From an uncultured Alistipes sp. (GTDB taxonomy: Bacteria > Bacteroidota > Bacteroidia > Bacteroidales > UBA932): 58,794 bases of DNA. The DNA lies in NCBI GenBank assembly GCA_900544175.1, contig UQUN01000016.1, positions 1 to 58,794 on the forward strand. Direction: 5' to 3'. Of this stretch, positions 40,824-49,685 are shown one piece after another (the first letter of the stretch is position 1; every line of letters starts with the position of its first letter). A program made the position numbers and the translations under genes. Below the pieces are notes generated by a model that made no database searches, had not been told where the DNA came from, and saw nothing but the letters and a program-made list of their open reading frames with translations.

Positions 40824-42614
40824 ATGCCGAACTACAAGATGAGTTTACTGTGCTGCGGAGGTACGGGATGCCGTGCATCCGAGAGCGTCAGGATCGTGGA
40901 AAGACTAAGGGAGGAAATAGCCGCTGCCGGAATGGACAATGACGTGCAGGTGGTGGTGACTGGCTGTTTCGGTTTCTGTGAGCAGGGCCCTATAGTCAAG
41001 GTGATACCTGACAATACTTTTTATACGAATGTCAAGCCGGAGGATGCTGAGGAGATTGTCCGCGAGCATGTGGTAAAAGGCCGCAAGGTGACCCGTCTCC
41101 TTTATGAGGATCCCGACACCAAGAAGCATATCAGCGATTCGAAGCACATGGGCTTCTATCGGAAACAGCTTCGCATCGCTTTGAGAAACTGCGGATTCAT
41201 CAATCCCGAGAATATAGACGAATACATAGCACGTGACGGATACGAGGCTTTGGCCAAAGTGCTGCAGGGCACTCCGCAGGAGGCTATCGAGACAGTCAAG
41301 AAGTCAGGTTTGAGAGGACGTGGCGGCGGAGGATTCCCCACCGGTCTGAAGTGGGAGATTGCCTCGAAGAGTCCCGGCCCGGAAAAATACGTGGTCTGCA
41401 ATGCCGACGAGGGCGACCCGGGTGCGTTCATGGACCGCTCCATCCTGGAGAGCGACCCCAATTCTGTCATAGAAGCAATGGCCATCTGCGGCTACTGTAT
41501 CGGGGCATCCAGAGGTCTGGTGTACATCCGTGCAGAGTATCCTCTGGCGGTGAAGCGTCTTCAGATTGCCATGAAGCAGGCCCGCGACTACGGTCTGCTC
41601 GGAGATGACATACTCGGTTCCGGATTCAATTTCGACATTGAGATCCGCTACGGTGCCGGAGCTTTCGTATGCGGTGAGGAAACGGCCCTGATACACTCTA
41701 TGGAGGGCAAGAGAGGCGAGCCCACCGTGAAGCCTCCATTCCCGGCGGAGAGCGGTTATCTGGGCAAGCCTACCAATGTCAACAACGTGGAGACTTTCGC
41801 CAACATTCCTGTGATATTCCTCAAGGGACCTGAATGGTTTGCCTCTATCGGTACCGAGAAATCCAAGGGGACCAAGGTATTCGCCCTGGCCGGCAAGATC
41901 AACAACGTGGGCCTTATAGAGGTGCCGATGGGCACGACCCTCCGCGAGGTAATCTATGACATCGGAGGCGGCATAAAGGGCGGCAAGGAGTTCAAGGCCG
42001 TCCAGACTGGCGGTCCTTCAGGAGGCTGCCTGACGAAGAAGCATCTCGACACTCCTATTGATTACGATAATCTTACCGCCGCCGGTTCGATGATGGGCTC
42101 GGGAGGCATGATCGTCATGGACGAGGATGACTGCATGGTCTCGGTGGCAAAGTTCTATCTCCAGTTCACCGTCGACGAGTCGTGCGGAAAATGCGCTCCC
42201 TGCCGTATCGGCAACAAGCGTCTCGAAGAGATTCTCGACAAGATCACCAAGGGCAAGGGCACTATGGAGGATCTGGATTACCTCAAGAACCTAAGCAAGG
42301 TCATCAAGGATACGGCCCTCTGCGGTCTCGGACAGACCTCGCCTAATCCGGTGCTCTCGACTCTTGACAACTTCTACGACGAGTATGTGGCTCACATTGT
42401 GGACAAGAGATGTCCGGCTCACAAGTGCAGGGCCTTGAGAGTGTACGCAATAGACCCTGACCGCTGCAAGGGATGTACGGCTTGTGCCAGGGCATGTCCC
42501 GCCGGTGCGATCAAGGGTGAGGTCAAGCAGGCACACGTCATCGACACGGAGAAATGTATCCGCTGCGGTGCATGCTTCGACAAATGTAAATTCAATGCGG
42601 TAATCGTTCAATAA
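40824..42614 (+). CDS. hydB: NADH-binding hydrogenase subunit HydB (NuoF-like)
   Basis: 596 residues. An N-terminal thioredoxin-like [2Fe-2S] domain (LCCGGTGC at the start, TGCFGFCEQGP near 52) is followed by the NuoF core with the NADH/FMN loop GLRGRGGGGFPTGLKWE (about 160-176) and GAFVCGEETALI, an SLBB domain, the [4Fe-4S] motif ESCGKCAPCRIGNKR (about 452) and two C-terminal [4Fe-4S] sites (CKGCTACARACP, CIRCGACFDKC). This is the diaphorase subunit of electron-bifurcating hydrogenases and exchanges electrons with NAD(H). It lies 11 nt before hydA. Confidence 0.95.
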   Translation: MPNYKMSLLCCGGTGCRASESVRIVERLREEIAAAGMDNDVQVVVTGCFGFCEQGPIVKVIPDNTFYTNVKPEDAEEIVREHVVKGRKVTRLLYEDPDTKKHISDSKHMGFYRKQLRIALRNCGFINPENIDEYIARDGYEALAKVLQGTPQEAIETVKKSGLRGRGGGGFPTGLKWEIASKSPGPEKYVVCNADEGDPGAFMDRSILESDPNSVIEAMAICGYCIGASRGLVYIRAEYPLAVKRLQIAMKQARDYGLLGDDILGSGFNFDIEIRYGAGAFVCGEETALIHSMEGKRGEPTVKPPFPAESGYLGKPTNVNNVETFANIPVIFLKGPEWFASIGTEKSKGTKVFALAGKINNVGLIEVPMGTTLREVIYDIGGGIKGGKEFKAVQTGGPSGGCLTKKHLDTPIDYDNLTAAGSMMGSGGMIVMDEDDCMVSVAKFYLQFTVDESCGKCAPCRIGNKRLEEILDKITKGKGTMEDLDYLKNLSKVIKDTALCGLGQTSPNPVLSTLDNFYDEYVAHIVDKRCPAHKCRALRVYAIDPDRCKGCTACARACPAGAIKGEVKQAHVIDTEKCIRCGACFDKCKFNAVIVQ

Positions 42615-42625
42615 TCGTAACTGAG

Positions 42626-44386
42626 ATGGATAAAATTAGACTTACAATAGACAACAGGGAGACCGAGGTGGAGAAAGGAACGACTATTTTCCAGGCCGCC
42701 AGGCAGATGGGAATAGACATTCCGGCTCTCTGTTATATGAGACTGGAAAATCTCGGAGTAGAGAACCGTCCCGGCGGCTGCCGCATCTGCGTGGTGGAGG
42801 TCGAGGGACGCAGAAACCTGGCTCCGTCATGCTCTACAGTATGTACACCCGGTATGGTGGTGCATACCCACACCATGAGGGTCATCAATGCCCGCAGGAC
42901 AGTCCTTGAACTGATTCTGTCGGATCATCCCAAAGACTGCCTTGTCTGTCCCAAGAATGGGCGATGTGAACTTCAGGACTTGGCTGCCCGTCTGGGTATC
43001 AGAGAGATACATTCCGTTGAAAATGCGGCAGTATCCACTTATAAGAAAGATACATCTCCTTCTCTCAAGAGGGATATGGACAAATGTGTCATGTGTCGCC
43101 GCTGCGAGACCATGTGCAACGATGTACAGAGCGTAGGCGCACTCAGCGCGGTGAACAGAGGTTTCATGGCCGTGGTCGCTCCGGCTTTCGAACAGAGACT
43201 TGTGGACAGCAACTGTACTTTCTGCGGCCAGTGCGTCGCAGTCTGTCCCACTGGTGCCCTGACGGAGGTGGACAATACAGGAAAGATAATCCAGGCGCTT
43301 GCAGATCCTACAAAAAAGGTAATCGTTCAGACAGCTCCGGCTGTGCGTGCAGCCCTTGGAGAGGAGTTCGGCATGGAACCAGGCACTCTGGTGACCGGAA
43401 AGATGGTTGCCGCTCTCAGGCGTCTCGGATTCGACGAAGTGTTCGATACAGACTTTGCCGCTGACCTGACTATCATGGAGGAAGGTTCGGAACTGCTGGA
43501 CCGTCTTGGTCGTTTCCTTGGAGGCGACAAGACTGTCAAGCTGCCGATTCTCACATCATGCTGTCCGGCATGGGTCAATTTCTTCGAGCACAACTATCCG
43601 GATATGCTGGACGTACCTTCGTCGGCGAAGTCGCCCCAGCAGATGTTCGGAGCCATAGCCAAGACTTATTTTGCAGATAAGATGGGTATAGACCGCAGGG
43701 ATCTGGTGGTGGTATCCGTGATGCCGTGCCTTGCCAAGAAATACGAGTGCCAGAGAGACGAGTTCAAGGTGGACGGCAATCCTGATGTGGATTTCTCCAT
43801 CTCCACCCGCGAGCTGGCCTCCCTTATCAAGTCCGCGAACATAGATTTCCTCTCTCTTCCTGATGAGGATTTCGACGCACCTCTGGGCGAGTCCACCGGT
43901 GCGGCTGTCATTTTCGGGGCGACCGGAGGTGTTATCGAGGCTGCTGTAAGGACTGCGTATGAACTTTTCACAGGCAAGAAGCTGGACCGTATTGATTTCA
44001 ACGAACTGCGCGGTATGGAAGGTATCCGTCATGCGACTATTGACTTCAACGGAACGAAGGTCAACATAGGTATAGCACATACCCTCGGCAATGCCCGCAA
44101 GCTGCTTGACGGCATACGTGCCGGCATGTACAATTTCCATGCGATAGAGATCATGGCCTGCCCCGGAGGATGTATAGGAGGTGCAGGACAGCCTTTCCAT
44201 CACGGAGACGGCAGTATCATCAAAGCCAGGATGGATGCCATATACAGGGAGGATGCCGGGAAGAAGATCCGCAAGTCGCATGAGAATCCTTACATCATCA
44301 GGCTGTACGAGGAGTTCCTCGGGCATCCTATGAGCGAGAAGGCGCATCATCTGCTGCATACCCGCTATTTCGACAAGCATGACTAA
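42626..44386 (+). CDS. hydA: [FeFe]-hydrogenase catalytic subunit HydA
   Basis: 586 residues. An N-terminal [2Fe-2S] ferredoxin (CYMRLEN ... GGCRICVVEVEG), a His-Cys3 cluster region (HPKDCLVCPKNGRCELQ) and two [4Fe-4S] sites (CVMCRRCETMC, CTFCGQCVAVCP) lead to the H-cluster domain. That domain has TSCCPAW (about 309), VMPCLAKKYEC (about 366) and MACPGGCIGGAGQP (about 511), all H-cluster cysteines present. With HydB and HydC it forms an NADH/ferredoxin-dependent bifurcating or confurcating enzyme that makes H2 during fermentation. No HydE/F/G maturases are in the window, so they must lie elsewhere. Confidence 0.96.
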   Translation: MDKIRLTIDNRETEVEKGTTIFQAARQMGIDIPALCYMRLENLGVENRPGGCRICVVEVEGRRNLAPSCSTVCTPGMVVHTHTMRVINARRTVLELILSDHPKDCLVCPKNGRCELQDLAARLGIREIHSVENAAVSTYKKDTSPSLKRDMDKCVMCRRCETMCNDVQSVGALSAVNRGFMAVVAPAFEQRLVDSNCTFCGQCVAVCPTGALTEVDNTGKIIQALADPTKKVIVQTAPAVRAALGEEFGMEPGTLVTGKMVAALRRLGFDEVFDTDFAADLTIMEEGSELLDRLGRFLGGDKTVKLPILTSCCPAWVNFFEHNYPDMLDVPSSAKSPQQMFGAIAKTYFADKMGIDRRDLVVVSVMPCLAKKYECQRDEFKVDGNPDVDFSISTRELASLIKSANIDFLSLPDEDFDAPLGESTGAAVIFGATGGVIEAAVRTAYELFTGKKLDRIDFNELRGMEGIRHATIDFNGTKVNIGIAHTLGNARKLLDGIRAGMYNFHAIEIMACPGGCIGGAGQPFHHGDGSIIKARMDAIYREDAGKKIRKSHENPYIIRLYEEFLGHPMSEKAHHLLHTRYFDKHD

Positions 44387-44404
44387 TCTTCAGAATAATA
44401 TGTT

Positions 44405-44881
44405 ATGGATAAAATAGAACTGAATAAATGCCAGAAGGACAAGATCGCCGAGATCTGCGCCGAGTTCCGCAACTCTCCCGGAGAACTTATCAATGTCCTG
44501 CACAAGTGCCAGGGACACTTCGGCTACCTGCCGGAGGAGGTGCAGCGTGAGATTGCACGCAATCTCAATATCCCGGTGGCGAAGGTGTATGGAGTTGTCA
44601 CATTCTACTCTTTCTTCACAATGCAGCCCAAGGGACGCCATTCCATCTCCGTATGTATGGGAACGGCCTGCTATGTGCGTGGTGCGGAGGGAGTCCTGGA
44701 AGAACTGAAAAAAGAGTTGGGGATAGATGTCGGTGGAGTTACTCCTGACGGGAAATTCTCGCTCGAGTGCCTGCGCTGCGTGGGCGCGTGCGGTCTGGCT
44801 CCCGTGATGCTCGTGGACGAGAAGGTCTACGGACGTCTTGACCCGAAACAGGTCAAAGGTATTCTCGACCAGTACGAATAA
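44405..44881 (+). CDS. hydC: Hydrogenase subunit HydC (NuoE-like)
   Basis: 158 residues. [2Fe-2S] ligands are in CMGTACYVRGA and CLRCVGACGLAPV, with the NuoE helical N-terminus (GELINVLHKCQGHFGYLPEEV). It is the small electron-transfer subunit paired with HydB. It is the last gene of the operon, 18 nt after hydA, followed by a strong terminator. Confidence 0.95.
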   Translation: MDKIELNKCQKDKIAEICAEFRNSPGELINVLHKCQGHFGYLPEEVQREIARNLNIPVAKVYGVVTFYSFFTMQPKGRHSISVCMGTACYVRGAEGVLEELKKELGIDVGGVTPDGKFSLECLRCVGACGLAPVMLVDEKVYGRLDPKQVKGILDQYE

Positions 44882-44906
44882 CCGGCCCCGGCATAGGTTA
44901 TAGGAC

Positions 44907-44944
44907 AAAAAATGGCTGTGTCTATTTTGGGCACAGCCATTTTT
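44907..44944 (+). terminator. Rho-independent terminator of the hydrogenase operon
   Basis: Stem AAAAATGGCTGTG / CACAGCCATTTTT with an 11-nt loop, GC-rich core and T tail. It is close to symmetrical and could act both ways. Confidence 0.9.
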
Positions 44945-44970
44945 CATAATGGGCGGAACTATATTTTTAT

Positions 44971-44979
44971 TATCTTTGT
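44971..44979 (+). promoter_or_regulatory. -7 box of prfA
   Basis: TATCTTTGT, 26 bp before the prfA ATG and just after the hydrogenase terminator. Confidence 0.5.
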
Positions 44980-45005
44980 CCGATTATTTTGAATAGTGTC
45001 ATAAT

Positions 45006-46088
45006 ATGAGCGAATATCCCTTGACAGAGAAACTACAGGAGCTTAAGAAGAAATACGAGTCTCTTTCAGAGCAGCTTTCCGGTTCTGATGTGATGTCGGA
45101 CATGAAGAAGTATATCCAGCTCAACAGGGAGTACAAGGAGCTGGAGCCGATAGTGGCGGCAGGTGACAGGTATGTCAAGATGGTGGGTGATCTGGAAGGA
45201 GCCAAGGAGATTCTGTCCAAGGAGAAGGACGAGGACTTGCGTGAACTGGCCAAGGAGGAAGTTTCATCCATTGAGGCGCAGCTGCCCGGTATGGAGGAGG
45301 AAATAAAGTTGTTGCTGATTCCCAAGGATCCTCAGGACGAGAAGAATGCGATAGTGGAGATACGCGGCGGTACAGGCGGGGACGAGGCGGCAATATTTGC
45401 CGGAGACCTTTTCCGCATGTATGCCAAGTACTGCGAGCGGAAGGGTTGGAAATTAGAGATCAACAGCCAGTCGGAGGGAGCTGCCGGCGGATACAAGGAG
45501 ATAATATTCAAGGTGTCTGGCCAGGGTGTTTACGGTACGCTCAAGTATGAGAGCGGTGTGCACCGTGTGCAGCGCGTACCCCAGACCGAGACCCAGGGGC
45601 GTGTACATACATCGGCTGCCTCCGTGGTAGTGCTGCCGGAGGCTGATGAGTTCGATGTGGAAATCAATATGAATGATATACGTAAGGATACGTTCTGCTC
45701 CTCAGGGCCGGGTGGCCAGTCGGTGAATACCACTTATTCGGCTATCCGCCTGACTCACATCCCCACCGGTATAGTGGTGCAGTGTCAGGACGAGAAATCC
45801 CAGCTCAAGAACTTCGACAAGGCCCTCGCCGAGCTGCGTACGCGTATCTACAATATGGAGTACGAGAAGTATCTCAACGAGATGTCCAAGAAGCGCAAGA
45901 CCATGGTTTCTACCGGTGATCGTTCCGCCAAGATACGTACCTACAACTACCCTCAGTCCCGTGTGACGGACCACCGTATCAATTACACGATGTACAATCT
46001 TCCTGTCTTCATGGACGGTGACATCCAGGAGGTCATTGACCAGCTGACTATTGCTGAGAACGCAGAGCGTCTCAAGTCGGCTGAGTAG
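45006..46088 (+). CDS. prfA: Peptide chain release factor 1
   Basis: 360 residues, the usual length. It has the GGQ loop (SSGPGGQSVNTTYSAIRLTH, about residue 236) and the PCRF domain (IVEIRGGTGGDEAAIFAGDLFRMY). No in-frame stop near codon 26 as in RF2 genes, so it is RF1, which releases peptides at UAA and UAG. Single gene with its own promoter, convergent with the SMR transporter gene. Confidence 0.97.
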   Translation: MSEYPLTEKLQELKKKYESLSEQLSGSDVMSDMKKYIQLNREYKELEPIVAAGDRYVKMVGDLEGAKEILSKEKDEDLRELAKEEVSSIEAQLPGMEEEIKLLLIPKDPQDEKNAIVEIRGGTGGDEAAIFAGDLFRMYAKYCERKGWKLEINSQSEGAAGGYKEIIFKVSGQGVYGTLKYESGVHRVQRVPQTETQGRVHTSAASVVVLPEADEFDVEINMNDIRKDTFCSSGPGGQSVNTTYSAIRLTHIPTGIVVQCQDEKSQLKNFDKALAELRTRIYNMEYEKYLNEMSKKRKTMVSTGDRSAKIRTYNYPQSRVTDHRINYTMYNLPVFMDGDIQEVIDQLTIAENAERLKSAE

Positions 46089-46116
46089 AGATATGGTCGG
46101 TCTGGGTCCTGCCGTT

Positions 46117-46446
46117 TCAGGACATCTTGAGGCCGATGATTGAGGCTATCAGGGTGCAGATGAAGAATATCCGTGCAAACGATACAGGTTCGTGCAGGAA
46201 AAAAATACCCATGAGAACTGTGCCCACAGCACCTATCCCAGTCCATACCGGATAGGCAGTACCGATGGGTATGGTCTGTACAGCCTTGGCCAGCAAGACC
46301 ATACTTGCTATAAGAAACAGCAGGAATCCCGCTCCCCATAGCCAGTATTCCGGACCTGAGAGCCCTTTCATTTTCCCGAGACAGAATGCAAAGCCGGTCT
46401 CGCACAGCCCGGCTATGATAAGAATCACCCAGTTCATACCTTTCAC
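46117..46446 (-). CDS. Small multidrug resistance (SMR) family transporter
   Basis: 109 residues with four membrane helices: IILIIAGLCETGFAFCLG, WLWGAGFLLFLIASMVLL, GTAYPVWTGIGAVGTVLMG and ARIFFICTLIASIIGL. The conserved glutamate in helix 1 (GLCETG) and the GTAYPVWTGIGA motif are typical. The FCLGKMKGLS context is nearer the Gdx/SugE (guanidinium) branch than EmrE, but substrate is not certain. The start may be residue 4 (MNWVIL). Confidence 0.9.
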   Translation of the reverse strand: MKGMNWVILIIAGLCETGFAFCLGKMKGLSGPEYWLWGAGFLLFLIASMVLLAKAVQTIPIGTAYPVWTGIGAVGTVLMGIFFLHEPVSFARIFFICTLIASIIGLKMS

Positions 46447-46470
46447 TTTTGAGTGTTTTAGAAAACGGAC

Positions 46471-46479
46471 GCAAATTTA
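46471..46479 (-). promoter_or_regulatory. -7 box of the SMR transporter gene
   Basis: Minus strand TAAATTTGC, an exact match 25 bp before the ATG. No riboswitch-like fold was recognised in the short leader. Confidence 0.5.
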
Positions 46480-46542
46480 CGTTACAAGGTTCTTCGTGCT
46501 ATTTACATTTGATAAAAACGGGAGTTTCTTTACGGCTTGCCG

Positions 46543-47454
46543 TTAGAGAATCTGTGTTATGACAGGTATGCTGATTGCCGAGAGCAGGGTAGAGATAAGT
46601 ATTCCCTGTACCATGATCCTCTCGTCTTTGCCGTACTGGAGACAGAACATGGCTCCGTATGTCCCGACCGGCATCGCGGCAAGGACTGTATTGATACTTA
46701 GTATGTCACCGCTGAATCCGATTATCTTGGTGATGTAGTGTATGACAACAGGGAGAACCAGCAGACGCAGAATTGATACAATCCACACCAGCTTTCCTGA
46801 TATAATCTGTCGCAGATTCATCTGGGCCATGGACGTTCCGATGATCAGCAGTGCGGCTGGCACTGTGATGTTTCCGAGCAGGGTCAGGGGAGTGACGATG
46901 ATTTCCGGCAAGTTCCGTATGCCCAGCACAACAATCAGCACGGATATGTAACAGGCTGTCATGGCCGGTGATATGAGGACTTTCCAGTCGAATTTCAGAC
47001 CTCCGTCTCCTCCCTGTATCATTTTACGTCCTAATGAGAATGCCAGAAGTGTGAACGGAATATTCAGCAGACTGGCATAGAATATGGCATAACTGCCGAA
47101 TATAGATGCTACGATGGGGTATCCTATGAAACCGACATTGCCGAAAGTGAGCATGAAACCGTAGATGCCCTGCATGTTCTTGTCTCTGGAAAGTAGTCTG
47201 GACAGCAGAAGTGCAGCAGCTACGAAGAATGCATACGTTATGATACCGATGCCGAGTACGGGCAGTATCAGGCTTCTGTCCGGTGTGATGTCTCCTGTCA
47301 CGGAGGAGAGGATAAGGCATGGACTGCTTATGTTTATCACAAACACGGACAACTGCTGGGAGAAACGTCCGTCGGTTATTTTCATTTTTGCAGCTGCGAA
47401 ACCTACGAGAATCAGGATGAACAGTGCGGCCATCTGTGATATGATGTCTGTCAT
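46543..47454 (-). CDS. AEC-family (auxin efflux carrier-like) transporter
   Basis: 303 residues with about ten membrane helices and the AEC layout of two five-helix bundles (MAALFILILVGFAAAKMKI at the start, GNVGFIGYPIVASIFG in the middle, NTVLAAMPVGTYGAMFCLQYG near the end). In bacteria these carry malate, malonate or other organic acids. It is divergent from a Crp-type regulator gene (90-bp gap), which may control it. Confidence 0.92.
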   Translation of the reverse strand: MTDIISQMAALFILILVGFAAAKMKITDGRFSQQLSVFVINISSPCLILSSVTGDITPDRSLILPVLGIGIITYAFFVAAALLLSRLLSRDKNMQGIYGFMLTFGNVGFIGYPIVASIFGSYAIFYASLLNIPFTLLAFSLGRKMIQGGDGGLKFDWKVLISPAMTACYISVLIVVLGIRNLPEIIVTPLTLLGNITVPAALLIIGTSMAQMNLRQIISGKLVWIVSILRLLVLPVVIHYITKIIGFSGDILSINTVLAAMPVGTYGAMFCLQYGKDERIMVQGILISTLLSAISIPVITQIL

Positions 47455-47476
47455 GATAGCAAGTATTTTCCGAAGC

Positions 47477-47485
47477 GCAAAAATA
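47477..47485 (-). promoter_or_regulatory. -7 box of the AEC transporter gene
   Basis: Minus strand TATTTTTGC, an exact match in the gap shared with the divergent regulator gene. Confidence 0.5.
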
Positions 47486-47543
47486 ATATATTTTTTTAAT
47501 CGGAATCAAATTCTTAGTTTAGCAGGGCAAATCAATACATTGG

Positions 47544-48119
47544 ATGGTTATGGAACTTAAAGACATACTGTTGGCTGTAGGCAACCTGCCGGACGTCTCC
47601 CTTGGACGGCTGATGTCGTGTGCCGATGAGATGCATTGTCGTAAAGGTTCGATGATAATAGAGGCGTCACTGGTCGAGTCGGATGTTTTCTTTATTGGAA
47701 AAGGGATAGCGCGTGCGTTTGTGGTGAGCGAGAAAGGTCGGGAGGTTACATTCTGGATAGGAGCAGAGGGTACGGCCGTGCTCTCACTCAACAGCTATGT
47801 TTCGGGCCGGCCGGGATACGAGAACGTACAGCTTATGGAGGACTCTGTGCTGTACCGTCTTGGGCACGATGATCTGTTCCGGATGTATGAGGAGGATATT
47901 CATGTAGCCAACTGGGGCCGCAGGTTTGCAGAGCGGGAGTTTTTGCTTACAGAAGAACGTTTCATTCCTCTTCTTTTCACAACAGCCTCAAAGCGTTATG
48001 AACATCTGCTAAAGTCTTCCCCGGAACTTCTGCAGCGTGTCCCGCTGGAGCATCTGGCCTCATGGTTAGGCATTACTCCTGTTTCACTGAGCCGTATACG
48101 CGCCGGAATCCGTCTCTGA
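47544..48119 (+). CDS. Crp/Fnr-family transcriptional regulator
   Basis: 191 residues. An N-terminal cyclic-nucleotide-binding-like beta roll (about 10-115; FFIGKGIARAFVVSEKGREVTFWIGAEG) is followed by a long helix and a short C-terminal helix-turn-helix (LEHLASWLGITPVSLSRIRAGI). No Fnr-type cysteines. The small-ligand pocket of cAMP receptors is not conserved, as in many Bacteroidetes members. The start is ATG 47544 or 47550. It is probably the local regulator of the divergent AEC transporter. Confidence 0.92.
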   Translation: MVMELKDILLAVGNLPDVSLGRLMSCADEMHCRKGSMIIEASLVESDVFFIGKGIARAFVVSEKGREVTFWIGAEGTAVLSLNSYVSGRPGYENVQLMEDSVLYRLGHDDLFRMYEEDIHVANWGRRFAEREFLLTEERFIPLLFTTASKRYEHLLKSSPELLQRVPLEHLASWLGITPVSLSRIRAGIRL

Positions 48120-48601
48120 AACCGATGGCGATATGAAGCGCGTGGCATGAGTCCGGTACTGCTCGTCTATGGTGTCTTGTGGGATTGTTTTCTAGGTATG
48201 AAGTACGATTGGTATGAGTTGTCTGTACTTTCTGCATTTTCTGTCCTGTGGGGTTTTTCATTTAATGACAATGACTGATATGTTCTCTGTGCCTTATCTG
48301 AGGGTCGCGACTTGTTTGTCCTATATAAACCTTTCCATCCGGGAAAGTTTATTTGTAAATATATCCTTTCAGTGAATCACATATTGTAAAGAGGGCCAGA
48401 ACTATATTTCTTTGTATATATTTTTCTTTTTAAATAGGATGACTATATTGTTTAATATCAGTAGTTTTTGCAATGTTATGCTTACATTATAGCAATGCTG
48501 TAAATAACTTGCAAGTTTTTCGTCAACAAGTAATAGAATGTTAGTATATGCCTTTTTTTCTCTGATTGTGCCGTAATAGTCACCGTTGTAATTGTAAATG
48601 A
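48120..48601. other. AT-rich intergenic stretch with a hairpin
   Basis: 480 bp without a convincing gene. A near-perfect dyad at 48325-48352 (ATAAAC-CTTTCC, loop, GGAAAG-TTTAT) could be a transcript end for either flank. The rest is low-complexity AT-rich DNA. Confidence 0.4.
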
Positions 48602-48937
48602 TTATTTGGTCAAATTTACTCTGCCTACTTGTATTTGCCCATCAGAGAATACGTATAGAAAAGCATTTTTCAAGGTTTTATTGTAGATTACTTTTTTATT
48701 ACTGTCAGTTACTTTAACTCTATATGTATGTGTGAAAAAATAATCAGGACTGATAGATTTAAAAGTTATGGTTACGTCATCAAAATATTCCCCTTCAATG
48801 TCAAGAAAGACATTACGGCACATTATTACAGCGTTGGTTAAAGGTTTTGCAGATTCAGGCTCATCTTGTGCAAAAGCAGGTAAGGTTAGAATACATATTA
48901 AAAATACAATGAATAATTTGAACGCTATTCTATTTAT
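48602..48937 (-). CDS. Small secreted protein lacking a normal start codon
   Basis: The annotated-length frame from ATG 48823 (73 residues) begins too late. The same frame runs back without stop to an ATA at 48937-48935 and encodes a full signal peptide (NRIAFKLFIVFLICILTLPAFAQ) before the mature part. No ATG, GTG or TTG occurs between the upstream stop and this leader. Either ATA is used as start or the ATG has mutated, in which case the gene is newly silenced. The mature part (about 88 residues, DIEGEYFDDVTITFKSI ... QVGRVNLTK) is beta-rich and unrecognised. The gene is much more AT-rich than its neighbours. Confidence 0.6.
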   Translation of the reverse strand: MNRIAFKLFIVFLICILTLPAFAQDEPESAKPLTNAVIMCRNVFLDIEGEYFDDVTITFKSISPDYFFTHTYRVKVTDSNKKVIYNKTLKNAFLYVFSDGQIQVGRVNLTK

Positions 48938-49144
48938 ATATAATGCTTTAGAAAGTTAAACGTGTAAATTTATTATTATAAATTTAAAAATAATTTTTAT
49001 AGCAGTAGTGATTAGCAGTTGTTTTTGGGTATATGATTATTGTGGGTGGGAGAGTGAGGGTAGGCTTTGCCTGCTTTAGGGGATGATTATAGTTGTTAAT
49101 TACTTTCGAACAAGGTTTGGGGACAATCTGGATAAAGGAGATGC

Positions 49145-49363
49145 TCAGAGGGATTCTCTCTTTCTCTTCCCGGAGTGAAGCCACTCCCAGAAACGGTCAG
49201 CCTTTTCCCGGGGAGCGATACCAAGATACAGCATCGCACCGAAAGCCCATACAAAACCGACTCCCAGAATAAAGGTGAGTATGTTGCGTATGAGCGGGAA
49301 CTGCCCGAGAAATTCAAGAGGCCATCCTAAAATGTCCAGGATGAATGTTAAGGCTTCTTCCAT
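49145..49363 (-). CDS. Small membrane protein, 72 residues
   Basis: From the ATG at 49363: MEEALTFILDILGWPLEFLG, then a membrane helix NILTFILGVGFVWAFGAMLYLGI and a charged tail (REKADRFWEWLHSGKRKRESL). The basic tail predicts a cytosolic C-terminus. An upstream ATG at 49423 would add residues with no helix or export pattern. Family not recognised. Confidence 0.6.
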   Translation of the reverse strand: MEEALTFILDILGWPLEFLGQFPLIRNILTFILGVGFVWAFGAMLYLGIAPREKADRFWEWLHSGKRKRESL

Positions 49364-49501
49364 GATTGAGAACTTTAATTGACGCAAAATTAATAAAAAT
49401 GCCCAACAATACCGTCCATTCACAATAAATTTCGGAGACTATCTCTTAGTGCTTTGTTAGCGCTTTTTTGAAGTGCCGGGGCGGTGAACTGAATATGGCT
49501 C

Positions 49502-49595
49502 TTGATTATCAGTGAGTTATAAAATGAACTGCACATTTGGCCGGTTTGAAAAGGTTCAAATGTGCAGTGTGAAAATAAAAATAGTTGATAATCAA
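49502..49595. repeat. Dispersed stem-loop repeat, copy 2
   Basis: TTGATTATCA (49502-49511) and its inverse TGATAATCAA (49586-49595) bracket a perfect 11-bp stem CTGCACATTTG / CAAATGTGCAG (49529-49539, 49557-49567). The loop contains CCGGTTTGAAA, as in copy 1 (10451-10516). The stems differ between copies while the loop and leading 10-mer are kept. Confidence 0.7.
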
Positions 49596-49685
49596 TAACT
49601 AAGCAAATGCGCCTGCACCCGCGCTTCCAAATTTGTCTTGCGCCAGGTGGTATTATTTGCCCGTTGCGGCATGTGGACTGTTTGT

